From assembly GCF_013401515.1 (NCBI RefSeq), contig NZ_CP058529.1:1984001-2048000 (forward strand): 64,000 nucleotides of DNA, read 5' to 3'. A program made the translations under genes and the position numbers. The DNA is from Halorarum halophilum. GTDB taxonomy: Archaea > Halobacteriota > Halobacteria > Halobacteriales > Haloferacaceae. Shown here in pieces: positions 26,316 to 34,295 of the stretch. The stretch's first letter is position 1, and each line of letters begins with the position of its first letter. The notes under the pieces are model-generated. The model was not told the origin of the DNA and searched no databases. It was given only the letters and a program-made list of their open reading frames with translations.

Positions 26316-26963
26316 CTACTCCGCCCGCTCCAGCGCGATCTCGAACGCGACGCCGACGGCCCGCTCCGACAGTTCGAGCGGGAGGCTTGGCGTCAGGCTC
26401 CCGCCGCGTGCCGCCTCGCCTTCCTGCGCCTTTCTCGCCGCCTGTCCGGGCGTCGCCGGTAGGTGGAGGAAGCCGGCGGGCGCGTCACGTCCGGTCGCGT
26501 CGAGGTGCGCGAGCGTCCAGTACAGGAGGTGGTTACAGAGATGCGTCCCGGCGGTGTTCGACAATCTGGCCGGGACGCCGGCGTCCAGGCACGCCTCGAC
26601 AGTCCGGCGGACCGGCACCGTCGCGAGGTACCCGTCCCGTCCGTCGGGGTCGATCCGCTCGTCTACCGGGTCGTCGCCGGCGTTGTCGGGGACGCCGACC
26701 GCGTCCGCGGCGTTGACCGCGACCCGTTCGACCGAGACGCCGCTCCGCCCGGCCGCGAGTCCAGTCGCGACGACGGCCACCGGGTCGTGCTCGTCGAGGA
26801 GGGCGCGCATCCGGTCGCCGGCGTCCTCGAACGCGACGGGGAGTACCTCGCCGACCACGTCGTGGCCGGCGAGCCTCGCCCCGTCGAGCGCCCGGGCGAC
26901 GTCGCCGGAGGGGTTCGTCTCGTGTTCGCCGAACGGCTCGTATCCAGTACAGAGGAGGGCCAT
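26316..26963 (-). CDS. pcp: Pyroglutamyl-peptidase I
   Basis: 215 residues from ATG 26961-26963. The family (peptidase C15) removes N-terminal pyroglutamate from peptides in the cytoplasm. The start MALLCTGYEPFGEHETNPS is characteristic. The catalytic Glu lies in SVERVAVN, the Cys in NTAGTHLCNHLLYW and the His in FLHLPATPGQA, so the triad is complete. Length and motif order are normal. The frame is open upstream for 29 codons, but those have no family similarity. With gamma-glutamyltransferase and the M28 enzymes it forms a set of peptide-degrading functions in this part of the window. Confidence 0.92.
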   Translation of the reverse strand: MALLCTGYEPFGEHETNPSGDVARALDGARLAGHDVVGEVLPVAFEDAGDRMRALLDEHDPVAVVATGLAAGRSGVSVERVAVNAADAVGVPDNAGDDPVDERIDPDGRDGYLATVPVRRTVEACLDAGVPARLSNTAGTHLCNHLLYWTLAHLDATGRDAPAGFLHLPATPGQAARKAQEGEAARGGSLTPSLPLELSERAVGVAFEIALERAE

Positions 26964-27057
26964 ACCTGCGAGGCGACCGGGGCCGATAAAAGTGTTCGCG
27001 AGTCGACCGGCGGGCGTTTTCGAGGCGACGACCCGGCACGGTTCGACCACTCCGACG

Positions 27058-28527
27058 TCACCGGAGCAGCGACGCGACGCGTCGCGCGTCGACGTGACCG
27101 CACGCCAGGACGAGTCCCGCGAAGACCGTCGCGCCGGAGAGGACGACGCCGAGGAGCGTTACGAGTCCCCCGACGTGCGGGAGCAGCACCGCGACCGCGG
27201 CGAACATCCCGGCGGTGAGCAGGCACGTGCCGGCCGCGTGGCGGGCGACGCGACGGACGCGGAAGCCCAGTTCCTGGTGGATGAAGTAGACGTTCGACGA
27301 CGTGTACACGGAGTAGGTGATGACGGTGGCGAGGGCGGCACCGACGACGCCCATCGCCGGGATGAGCAGGAGGTTGAGGACGAAGTTGGCGACGGCCATC
27401 GTCCCCTTGATCAGCGCCCGTGACCGCGCCCGCCCAAGGTAGTCCAGGCCGTCGGTCGTCACCTTGTCCACCGCGTTGACGAAGATGAAGCCGCTGTACA
27501 CCTGGACGACGGGGACGGCGGGGAGGTAGTCCGTCCCGAAGACGTACCGGATCATGGGGCCGGCGACGAGGACGAGTCCGACGCAGGCGGGGACGTACAG
27601 CAGCAGCACGTACGAGAGCGACTCCTCGTAGATGCGGGCGGCGGTGTCGAGGCGGTCGCCGTCCCGCTGTTCGGCGAGCGCGGGGGAGATGGTGAACCCG
27701 AGCGAGGCGGCGGGCATCGAGACGAAGTCCGAGACCTGTTTGGCGATGGCGTAGAACCCGACCGCGGTCGTGTTGAGCAGCATCCCGACGAGGATGACGT
27801 CGACCTTCTTGTCGAGGACGTTCGCCCCCCGGGTCGCGGTGAGGGGGACGCTGTACTCCAGAACGCGGCGTCGGAGGCCACCCTCCCGCTCGGTGGCGGC
27901 GGTCAGTTTCGGAACGATCCGCGTGTAGAGCACGTACAGGCCGACGAGACCGGCGGCGACGTACCCGGCGACGTAGCCCAGGAACGCGCCGAGCGCCCCG
28001 AGTCCGAGGAGAACGAACCCGACGACCGCGAGCAGGCGGACGACGCTGTCGACGACGCGGACCAGGGCGCTCCACTCGACCCGGTTGAACCCCTGGAACA
28101 CCGAGGTGAGGTAGCCGTTGAGTGCCGAGAACCCGACGTACAGCGCGCCGACGACGAGGAACGGTGCGAGCGCGGGTTCGTCCAGCGCGCGGGCGAGTAT
28201 CCCGTTGCCGAGGGTCAGAACGGCGCCGACGACGGTGACCAGCGCGAGCATGGCGAGGGCGCCGATCCGGAGGACGTGCCGTACCTGTCCGGAGTCCCCC
28301 TCGGCGTACTCGGTGACGTACCTGGCGGTGGACTTTGGGAGCCCGAGGGTCCCGAAGATACCCGCGACGCCCAGGACCGAGACGGCGAAGGTCAGCAGTC
28401 CGTACCCCGCGGGGCCGAGCAGGTACCGGGCGAGGAGGATGAGGGCGGCCGCACTCGCGAGGGTGCTGACGACGTCCGCGACGAACGTCGCTTTGACACC
28501 TCTCGCGAGTCGAGTTGTGAGATCCAT
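27058..28527 (-). CDS. Lipid-linked oligosaccharide flippase (MATE/Wzx-like)
   Basis: 489 residues with 12-14 hydrophobic helices across the whole length. The first helix segment TFVADVVSTLASAAALILLARYL, with LGPAGYGLLTFAVSV, is the usual opening of polysaccharide exporters. FQGFNRVEWSALVRVVDSVVRL and GANVLDKKVDVILVGMLL are conserved loops. Proteins of this kind flip lipid-bound sugars across the membrane for glycoprotein or exopolysaccharide assembly; in Haloferax AglR has such a role in N-glycosylation. No glycosyltransferases lie next to it here, so the pathway cannot be assigned. Confidence 0.88.
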   Translation of the reverse strand: MDLTTRLARGVKATFVADVVSTLASAAALILLARYLLGPAGYGLLTFAVSVLGVAGIFGTLGLPKSTARYVTEYAEGDSGQVRHVLRIGALAMLALVTVVGAVLTLGNGILARALDEPALAPFLVVGALYVGFSALNGYLTSVFQGFNRVEWSALVRVVDSVVRLLAVVGFVLLGLGALGAFLGYVAGYVAAGLVGLYVLYTRIVPKLTAATEREGGLRRRVLEYSVPLTATRGANVLDKKVDVILVGMLLNTTAVGFYAIAKQVSDFVSMPAASLGFTISPALAEQRDGDRLDTAARIYEESLSYVLLLYVPACVGLVLVAGPMIRYVFGTDYLPAVPVVQVYSGFIFVNAVDKVTTDGLDYLGRARSRALIKGTMAVANFVLNLLLIPAMGVVGAALATVITYSVYTSSNVYFIHQELGFRVRRVARHAAGTCLLTAGMFAAVAVLLPHVGGLVTLLGVVLSGATVFAGLVLACGHVDARRVASLLR

Positions 28528-28774
28528 TCGTTTGGGGACGTTCGCACCGCCCGCGGCGGTGGCGGGACGGTCGCGACTCGGTCACTCCGATGGCCGAACG
28601 GGACTTCGTTATGGACGCGCTGACCGCGCCGCCGGTTCGGGGTTCTGGACCGCACGGCCCCGACGAATCACCTGAAAAGTCGGCCCGGACCGCTCGTTCG
28701 CCGTCGCTTCCGGGGTTACCCCGTCGCTAGCGAAGCGGTGAAAGTTGCCTCGTGCCGCTTCGACCTCGCGTCGC

Positions 28775-29974
28775 TTACCAGTCGTACGCCTCGCGCGGGT
28801 CGACGCTGTCGGCCTCGCGGTCGAACACGTGGCGGCCCTCGACGACGACGTGCTGGCTGCTCGTCTCGAACCGGTGGAACGGGCCGTCCCAGACCACCAG
28901 GTCCGCGTCGGTCCCCTCCGCGAGCGAGCCGACGCGCTCCTCGATGCCGAGGATCGCCGCGGGGTTCGTCGTCACCACGTCCAGGGCGACCTCCTCGGGG
29001 AGGCCCGCCCTGACCGCGAGGCCGACGCAGACGTCGAGGTGCTGCTGGGGGAGCACCGGCGCGTCCGTCTGGATGGCGACCGTCACGCCCTCCTCGTGGA
29101 GGATGCCGGGCGTCTCGAAGGTGATGTTCCGGAGTTCGTACTTCGAGGCCGACGAGAGCGACGGGCCGACGATGGCCGGCACGTCGCGCGCCACGAACTC
29201 CTCGGCGATGACGTGGCCCTCGGTGGCGTGCTCGATTGAGAGGTCCTCGATGCCGAACTCCTCGGCGATGCGGAACACCGTCATGATGTCGTCCGCGCGG
29301 TGGGCGTGGACGCGGAGCGGGAGATCGCCGGTGAGCACCCGCGCGAGGTTCTCGTCGCCGAGGTCGCGCTCGAACGGCTCGCCCTCCTCCTCGGCGGCCT
29401 CCTTTCGCTCCAGGTAGTCCTCTGCGGCCATGAACGAGGCCCGGAGCGTCGCCGCGACGCCCGGCCGGGTCGACGGCTGGCGACCCTCGCGCTCGCCGTG
29501 GAACCGCTTGGGGTTCTCGCCCATCGCGGCCTTCATGCCGTCCTCGCGGACGAGCATCGCGTCGGCGGTGCGGCCGTGGGTCTTCATCGAGCAGATGATG
29601 CCGCCGATGACGTTGCCAGAGCCCATCCGCGAGGAGACGGTCGTCACGCCGTTCTGGAACGCGTGTTTCAGCTCCTCGTCGCGGGGGTGGAAACCGTCGA
29701 GGGCGTTGACGTGGGGCGTCGTCGCGCTCGTCCCCTCGTTGAAGTCGCCGTCCTCGGGTTCGCCCCACTCGGCCATGCCGGCGTGGCTGTGGGCGTCGAT
29801 CAGCCCCGGCGTCACCTGCATGCCCTCGGCGTCGATGACCTCCGCGTCGTCGGGCGCCTCGACGTCGCCGACGGCGACGACCTCGCCGTCCTCGACGAGC
29901 ACGTCGCCCTCGATCGTCCCCCGTTCCGTCTGCGTGTGGACGGTGCCGTTCCGCACCACGAGTGCCTGGCTCAT
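28775..29974 (-). CDS. Amidohydrolase family protein (imidazolonepropionase-like)
   Basis: 399 residues from ATG 29972-29974. An N-terminal beta domain precedes the metal site DAHSHAG (His62, His64). Further ligands are likely in VHAHRADD, LSIEHATEGH and QTDAPVLPQQ, the last providing the Asp. The fold ends with the family signature TNPAAILGIEERVGSLAEGTDADLV. It hydrolyses a cyclic amide or amine; the substrate is unknown. A distinctive stretch NGVTTVSSRMGSGNVIGGI lies before the second histidine pair and matches haloarchaeal members of this group. Cytoplasmic. Confidence 0.88.
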   Translation of the reverse strand: MSQALVVRNGTVHTQTERGTIEGDVLVEDGEVVAVGDVEAPDDAEVIDAEGMQVTPGLIDAHSHAGMAEWGEPEDGDFNEGTSATTPHVNALDGFHPRDEELKHAFQNGVTTVSSRMGSGNVIGGIICSMKTHGRTADAMLVREDGMKAAMGENPKRFHGEREGRQPSTRPGVAATLRASFMAAEDYLERKEAAEEEGEPFERDLGDENLARVLTGDLPLRVHAHRADDIMTVFRIAEEFGIEDLSIEHATEGHVIAEEFVARDVPAIVGPSLSSASKYELRNITFETPGILHEEGVTVAIQTDAPVLPQQHLDVCVGLAVRAGLPEEVALDVVTTNPAAILGIEERVGSLAEGTDADLVVWDGPFHRFETSSQHVVVEGRHVFDREADSVDPREAYDW

Positions 29975-30478
29975 GGACTCGGCTTCGCGCGGGGGCGCCA
30001 AACTGTTTCGGTTCGAAACGGTGGTCGCGATCACCGGAGAGTCCCGTATCGCGTCCCATGGAACGCCGTGTCACTCGGTTGCACGGCAGGAGAATCGTTA
30101 AGTGAACGCCGTCGAAGGTGTTCAGTACCGACGCAAGTCGGCCGGACTCCGATGATCGCCACTCACCACGCCGGCACACTCGCTCACGCGACCAGTGCCG
30201 GCTATGGCGGGTGGCGGTCCGCGACCCCCATGCCGTGCGGCAAGGGGAACGCCAACGGACTCCGGTTCGACGTACGGTCCGCCTCCATCGCCGCGTGAAC
30301 GCGACGACGTTTCGGGCGCACGCCCGAACGGAGGCGGACTCTCTCGTCCTTCCTACCGTTCGGGTTCCCGTCCAGCACCGTCCGCGTTCCCGCGGCCACT
30401 CCCACGGAATCGATCCGCGCGACGTCGCCGTCGTGCGGGCGAGTGGCCCAGGACGCGTTCGACTCGCGCAGGGAGCCT
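29975..30478. other. Intergenic region, no gene seen
   Basis: 504 bases between divergently read genes. The part next to 29974 (gaatcgttaagtg, 30090-30105) is AT-richer and may hold the amidohydrolase promoter. Open frames on both strands are Arg/Ser/Pro-rich and unconvincing. Confidence 0.35.
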
Positions 30479-30817
30479 ATGTCGGTCCAACTGGCCCGAC
30501 TGGCCGATGCCAGCATGACAGTCGCGGTGTCCCGTGCCGCCCCCGGCGACCTCGCCGCGGGCGTCGAGACGAAGCTCAGCCGGATCGACGGTGTCCGCGC
30601 CGTCGAGTCCCAGGAGCTGTGCGGCCTCCAGCCCGGGCTGAACGACGTGGCCGTCGAGGTCGAGGTCACGCTCGCGCTGGACGCCGACCTCCCCGACGAG
30701 CCGTCGGCGGTCGCCGACGCGCTCGAGGACGCCTTCGGCGTCTCGGCGGTGACCGTCGAGGCGACGCGGGGCGTCCCGCCCGATCCCGCCGACGGCGCCG
30801 CGGCCGACGTGGTCTGA
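30479..30817 (+). CDS. Small hypothetical haloarchaeal protein upstream of pus10
   Basis: 112 residues from ATG 30479. After MSVQLARLADASMTVAVSRA the sequence has an alternating pattern with LSRIDGVRAVESQELCGLQPGL and VEVEVTLALDADLPDE, ending in an acidic helix (AVADALEDAFGVSAVTVEA). A beta-alpha-beta-beta-alpha order like a ferredoxin-fold or ACT-type small domain is suggested. There is a single Cys. No known family comes to mind. It is 185 bases upstream of pus10 in the same direction and may be linked to it. Confidence 0.6.
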   Translation: MSVQLARLADASMTVAVSRAAPGDLAAGVETKLSRIDGVRAVESQELCGLQPGLNDVAVEVEVTLALDADLPDEPSAVADALEDAFGVSAVTVEATRGVPPDPADGAAADVV

Positions 30818-31002
30818 CGCGCCGACACGGGTCGGCCGTCCGCCGACCAGGCCCGGCCACCCTCGGACGGTGACCGCGCCGGCGCCGGTTCCGACTCCGA
30901 CGCCGACTCCGGCACCGCGAACCACCGGTCCCCGCCGGCCCTCCAGCCGCCGCCGGCCGTTCAAACGAAAGACGGTAGTGGCCGCCCCGACGAGGGGGCG
31001 CC

Positions 31003-32286
31003 ATGGACGTTCTCTCGCCCGCCCGCGACCTCCTCGCGACCGGGCCCCTCTGTGACAACTGCCTCGGTCGGCCGTTCGCCGAACGCTCGTTCGGCCTCGG
31101 CAACGCCGAGCGCGGCCGCGGCCTCCGGGTCGCGCTCGCGCTCGCGGACGACGACGACTTCTCCGCCGGCGATCCCGCAAACTGCTGGGTCTGCGAGGGC
31201 GCGACCGCACGGTTCGACGAGTGGGCCGAGCGCGCCGTCGCCGCCGTCGAGGGTATCGAGTTCGCCACCTACCAGGTCGGCACCCGCGTGCCGCCCCTGG
31301 CCGAGGAGAACGGCCTCCTGCTCCGGGAGGACGCCGGACTGGACCCCGAGGCCGGCGAACCGCTGCGCAAGGAGTTCAACCGCGAGGTCGGCAAGCGGTT
31401 CGGCCAGTTGACCGGCGCCGAGGTGGAGTTCGGTCGCCCGGACGTGCAGTTCCTCCTCGACCTGGAGGCCGACCGCGTCGAGGCCACCGTCAACTCGGCG
31501 TTCGTCTACGGACGCTACCGGAAGCTCGAGCGGGACATCCCCCAGACGGAGTGGCCCTGCTCGGACTGTCGGGGCTCCGGCCGGGACGGCTCCGACCCGT
31601 GCCCCACCTGCGACGGGACGGGCTACCTCTACCCCGAGAGCGTCCAGCAACTCACCGCGCCCGTCGTCGAGGACGTGATGGACGGCGTCGACTCCGTGTT
31701 CCACGGCGCCGGCCGCGAGGACGTGGACGCGCTGATGCTCGGCACCGGCCGCCCGTTCGTCATCGAGGTCGAGGAACCCCGCCGCCGCGACGTCGACGTG
31801 GAACGACTGGAGGCCGACATCAACGCGTTCGCCGACGGGAAGGTCGAGGTGGAGGGCCTCCGGCGCTGCACCCACGCGATGGTCGAACGGGTGAAGGGGC
31901 TCGACGCGAGCAAGCGCTACCGCGCCGCGGTCGAGTTCGGCGACGAGGTGACGGCGGAGGGGCTGGCCGAGGCGCTCGAAGCGCTCGACGGCGCGGTCGT
32001 GGAGCAGTACACACCGAACAGGGTCGACCACCGCCGGGCGGCGAAGACGCGCGTCCGGACGGTCCACGACGTCGCGGGCGAACTCGAGGACCCGCGCCAC
32101 GCCACCGTCGAGGTCCACGGCGAGGGCGGCCTCTACATCAAGGAGCTCATCTCGGGCGACGAGGGCCGGACGGAACCGAGCCTCGCGGGCCTGCTCGGCG
32201 TCGACGCGGTCGTGACCGCGCTCGACGTGCTCGAAGTCGAGGGCGAGGACGAGCCGTTCGAGGACGAGGAGTTCTTCCTGGACTGA
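31003..32286 (+). CDS. pus10: tRNA pseudouridine(54/55) synthase Pus10
   Basis: 427 residues. Pus10 forms pseudouridine 55, and in many archaea also 54, in the T loop of tRNA. The N-terminal THUMP-containing part has the zinc site CDNC (17-20) with CWVC (66-69). A second Cys cluster, CSDC and CPTC, lies at about 186-206. The catalytic block is GREDVDALMLGTGRPFVIEVEEP, with the nucleophilic Asp in VDALMLG. The C-terminus has the PSUS-like motif VHGEGGLYIKELISGDEGRTEPS. The second Cys pair lies in an insert that I cannot assign. TrmY, which methylates pseudouridine 54, is encoded at 8699. Confidence 0.93.
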   Translation: MDVLSPARDLLATGPLCDNCLGRPFAERSFGLGNAERGRGLRVALALADDDDFSAGDPANCWVCEGATARFDEWAERAVAAVEGIEFATYQVGTRVPPLAEENGLLLREDAGLDPEAGEPLRKEFNREVGKRFGQLTGAEVEFGRPDVQFLLDLEADRVEATVNSAFVYGRYRKLERDIPQTEWPCSDCRGSGRDGSDPCPTCDGTGYLYPESVQQLTAPVVEDVMDGVDSVFHGAGREDVDALMLGTGRPFVIEVEEPRRRDVDVERLEADINAFADGKVEVEGLRRCTHAMVERVKGLDASKRYRAAVEFGDEVTAEGLAEALEALDGAVVEQYTPNRVDHRRAAKTRVRTVHDVAGELEDPRHATVEVHGEGGLYIKELISGDEGRTEPSLAGLLGVDAVVTALDVLEVEGEDEPFEDEEFFLD

Positions 32287-32338
32287 GTCGGGCTGATTCA
32301 ATTCGACCAACGGCAACGGCGCTTCCCGGCTGGCCTCC

Positions 32339-32548
32339 GTTCACGCGAGGGAACGAAGTGAGCGAGGGTGAACTCGGGAGAGCTTCGCTCTCCCGTAGCT
32401 CGGCGAACCCGGACGTTCGCGAGAGCACAGCCCTCGTGAGCTCGCGGGACGTGTCCCGCGAACGACGCAAGCACTGAGCGGACGAAGGAACCGAGTGAGC
32501 GAAACGCGCAGCGAGGCTTGAGAGCCGAGAACCGCGGGGGCTTTCGGG
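32339..32548. repeat. Hairpin cluster and repeat copy C after pus10
   Basis: GTTCAC (32339-32344) pairs with GTGAAC (32368-32373). GGGAGAGC-TTC-GCTCTCCC (32376-32394) is a perfect 8-bp hairpin. GCGGGAC-gt-GTCCCGC follows near 32445. From about 32464 to 32548 the sequence, read on the minus strand, begins cccgaaagcccccgcgg and ends gtgcttgcg. It matches the start of the repeat copies at 39051 and 63472. Non-coding, between pus10 and a small gene. Confidence 0.6.
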
Positions 32549-32651
32549 GTCATCTCGAGGGAGACGTTGCGACTCGACCGACTAGCCACCAGGACTAGAA
32601 GTGACCGACGATTTTTCCGTGTGAACTCCCAAGGCCGCGTGCACCGCTACC

Positions 32652-32810
32652 ATGTGCCACCACGGTGAACTCGCGGAGTGGGAGGAGATCCGCGAACGAC
32701 TCGGCGAGGAGGAGCCGACCGACGAACCGGTCGAGGCGGACGAGCAAGTCCCCGAGAGCGATGACGGGGACGACCGTCCCGAGGTCCCGACGCAGCCGGC
32801 CGACGACTGA
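32652..32810 (+). CDS. Small acidic haloarchaeal protein (MCHHGE type)
   Basis: 52 residues: MCHHGELAEWEEIRERLGEE, then an acidic, Pro-rich tail ending PTQPADD. The MCHH start followed by an E-W/Y-E-x-I/L-R-E helix is a pattern I recall from very short haloarchaeal proteins. Cys2, His3 and His4 could bind a metal, possibly in a homodimer; this is inference. Codon use and acidity match the neighbours. It lies 101 bases before rnhB, in the same direction. Confidence 0.7.
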   Translation: MCHHGELAEWEEIRERLGEEEPTDEPVEADEQVPESDDGDDRPEVPTQPADD

Positions 32811-32911
32811 GGCGCCTGTCGCGCCCGAGCCGGACAGTCTCTCTTCTTTCGATCGTACGCGGCACCGTCCGCATGACAACGGCTTAGTCGTCGCCGTCCC
32901 ATCGACCGCCA

Positions 32912-33562
32912 ATGCTCGGCGCCGACGAGGCCGGAAAGGGACCCGTACTCGGCCCGATGGTCGCGGCCGCGGTCCGCGCACCCGAGGGGGCGATCCCCGA
33001 CGGCGTCGACGACTCGAAACGGCTCGCGCCCGCACGCCGGGAGGAACTCGATGCGCTCCTCCGCGAGCACCCCGAGGTCTCCGTCGGCGTCGCCGTCGTC
33101 CCGACGACCCGCATCGACGACCCCGGGACGGACATGAACCTGCTCACCGTCGCCGGGCAGGTCGAGGCGCTCGCGGCAGTGGCCGAGGACGGCGACGAGG
33201 CGGTCGTCGACGCCGGCGACGTGAGCGAGACGCGCTTCGCCCGCCGGGTGTGCGAGGGCGTCGCCGACGCGAACCCGGCGGTCGAGGTCGACGTCCGCGG
33301 CGAACACGGGGCAGACGAGTCGTACCCGATCGTCGCGGCCGCGAGCGTCGTCGCGAAGGTGGAGCGGGATCGCCGCGTCGCCGCCATCGCCGACGAGTAC
33401 GGCGAGGTCGGCAGCGGCTACCCCTCCGATCCGACGACCCGGGACTTCCTCCGGGAGTACGTGGAGGAGCACGGCGACCTGCCCGACTGCGCCCGCCGGT
33501 CGTGGGCGACGTGTGCGGACGTGCTCGCGGCGGCGGAGCAGTCCGCGCTGGAGGAGTTCTGA
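32912..33562 (+). CDS. rnhB: Ribonuclease HII
   Basis: 216 residues. RNase HII cuts RNA in RNA:DNA hybrids and initiates removal of ribonucleotides in DNA. The start MLGADEAGKGPVLGPMV carries the first two acidic metal ligands (DEAGKG). DDSKRL follows; AVVDAGDV carries the third Asp and ADESYPIVAAASVVAKVERD the fourth. Then come the family blocks VGSGYPSDPTTRDFL and RRSWATC. Length is normal for an archaeal enzyme. A tandem hairpin array begins on its stop codon. Confidence 0.94.
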   Translation: MLGADEAGKGPVLGPMVAAAVRAPEGAIPDGVDDSKRLAPARREELDALLREHPEVSVGVAVVPTTRIDDPGTDMNLLTVAGQVEALAAVAEDGDEAVVDAGDVSETRFARRVCEGVADANPAVEVDVRGEHGADESYPIVAAASVVAKVERDRRVAAIADEYGEVGSGYPSDPTTRDFLREYVEEHGDLPDCARRSWATCADVLAAAEQSALEEF

Positions 33563-33670
33563 TCGCGAGCGGCCCCAGGACGCCGCGAGCGTGTTTCGAC
33601 CTCGCGCGGCCCCACGAGGCCGTGCGAGTGTGACGACATCGCGTGGCCCAAGGAGGCCACGCGAGTGTTT
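33561..33670. repeat. Tandem array of three 36-37-base hairpin units
   Basis: Units lie at 33561-33596, 33597-33633 and 33634-33670, and a fourth begins at 33671 but diverges. Unit 3 has TCGCGTGGCC-caagga-GGCCACGCGA, a perfect 10-bp stem. Unit 2 has CTCGCGCGGCC-ccacga-GGCCGTGCGAG, an 11-bp stem with one G-T pair. Unit 1 folds imperfectly. Stem bases differ between units while pairing is kept, so structure is conserved rather than sequence. It starts inside the rnhB stop codon. Confidence 0.7.
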
Positions 33671-33822
33671 GATCGCGAGCGTCTGATGAACCGGAGCGAC
33701 CCCACGGAGCGGATGAGTACGAGCGGGTTTCGAAACGAGCCGGCAACCATCCGGCTACTGGAGCTCAGAACCGGACTGCGGGGGGACTGTCCACGACGAC
33801 CGCAGTTCGGCGGAACGGGACG

Positions 33823-34167
33823 TTACGCGTGGGGTTCACCGTGTTCGGTCACGTGGTCGAGCCACGTCTCGACGTTCGGGTCGACCCGGTATCGAGCGGT
33901 ACGACTCCTCGCATCGTAGTCCACGAGACCGGCGTTCGCCAGTTTGGGGAGGATCGAGTGGTGAAGGTAGACGGCGACGTGGGCCTCCCCCGCGTGCTGC
34001 CCGTGCTGTTCGCACACGAACTGCTCGAGGGCGTCGACGGTCGCCACGTGGGTCGAGTAGTACCGGAAGTACCAGAGAACCGTGCGGCAGTGCTCGTCCG
34101 CGAGTACCCCCAGTAGCTCGTCGTCCGCCCTCGAAACCGCTTCGGGCGGGATGGTGAGGTCCTTCAT
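33823..34167 (-). CDS. DUF7344-type winged-helix protein
   Basis: 114 residues. ADDELLGVLADEHCRTVLWYFRYY is the first helix pair, and ATVDALEQFVCEQHG with AHVAVYLHHSILPKLANAGLVDYDA is the helix-turn-helix with wing. DPNVETWLDHVTEH ends the domain. These small proteins are common haloarchaeal regulators; the ligand and targets are unknown. It resembles the N-terminal domain of the gene at 25003 (LHH-N-LPKLADAGLVEYD). It is a single gene with a short upstream region. Confidence 0.85.
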   Translation of the reverse strand: MKDLTIPPEAVSRADDELLGVLADEHCRTVLWYFRYYSTHVATVDALEQFVCEQHGQHAGEAHVAVYLHHSILPKLANAGLVDYDARSRTARYRVDPNVETWLDHVTEHGEPHA

Positions 34168-34295
34168 CCCTCCCCCGTCAGCCTTCCACTGGATTCTATG
34201 CGGGGCTTGCTGGTGCCGGGTGGGAGCCCTGACGACTGCTGTTGCGGAGCGGGAAGTCGACAGAATATCCCGCAGCCACGCGGACGGAACCGTCG

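Noticed and set aside
30840-30930. Short gactccgac-type repeats before pus10
   Set aside because: Too short and irregular; probably slippage in GC-rich DNA without a gene.
33561-33670. Possible CRISPR repeats
   Set aside because: The 36-37-base units are contiguous with no spacers and vary in sequence while keeping stem pairing.
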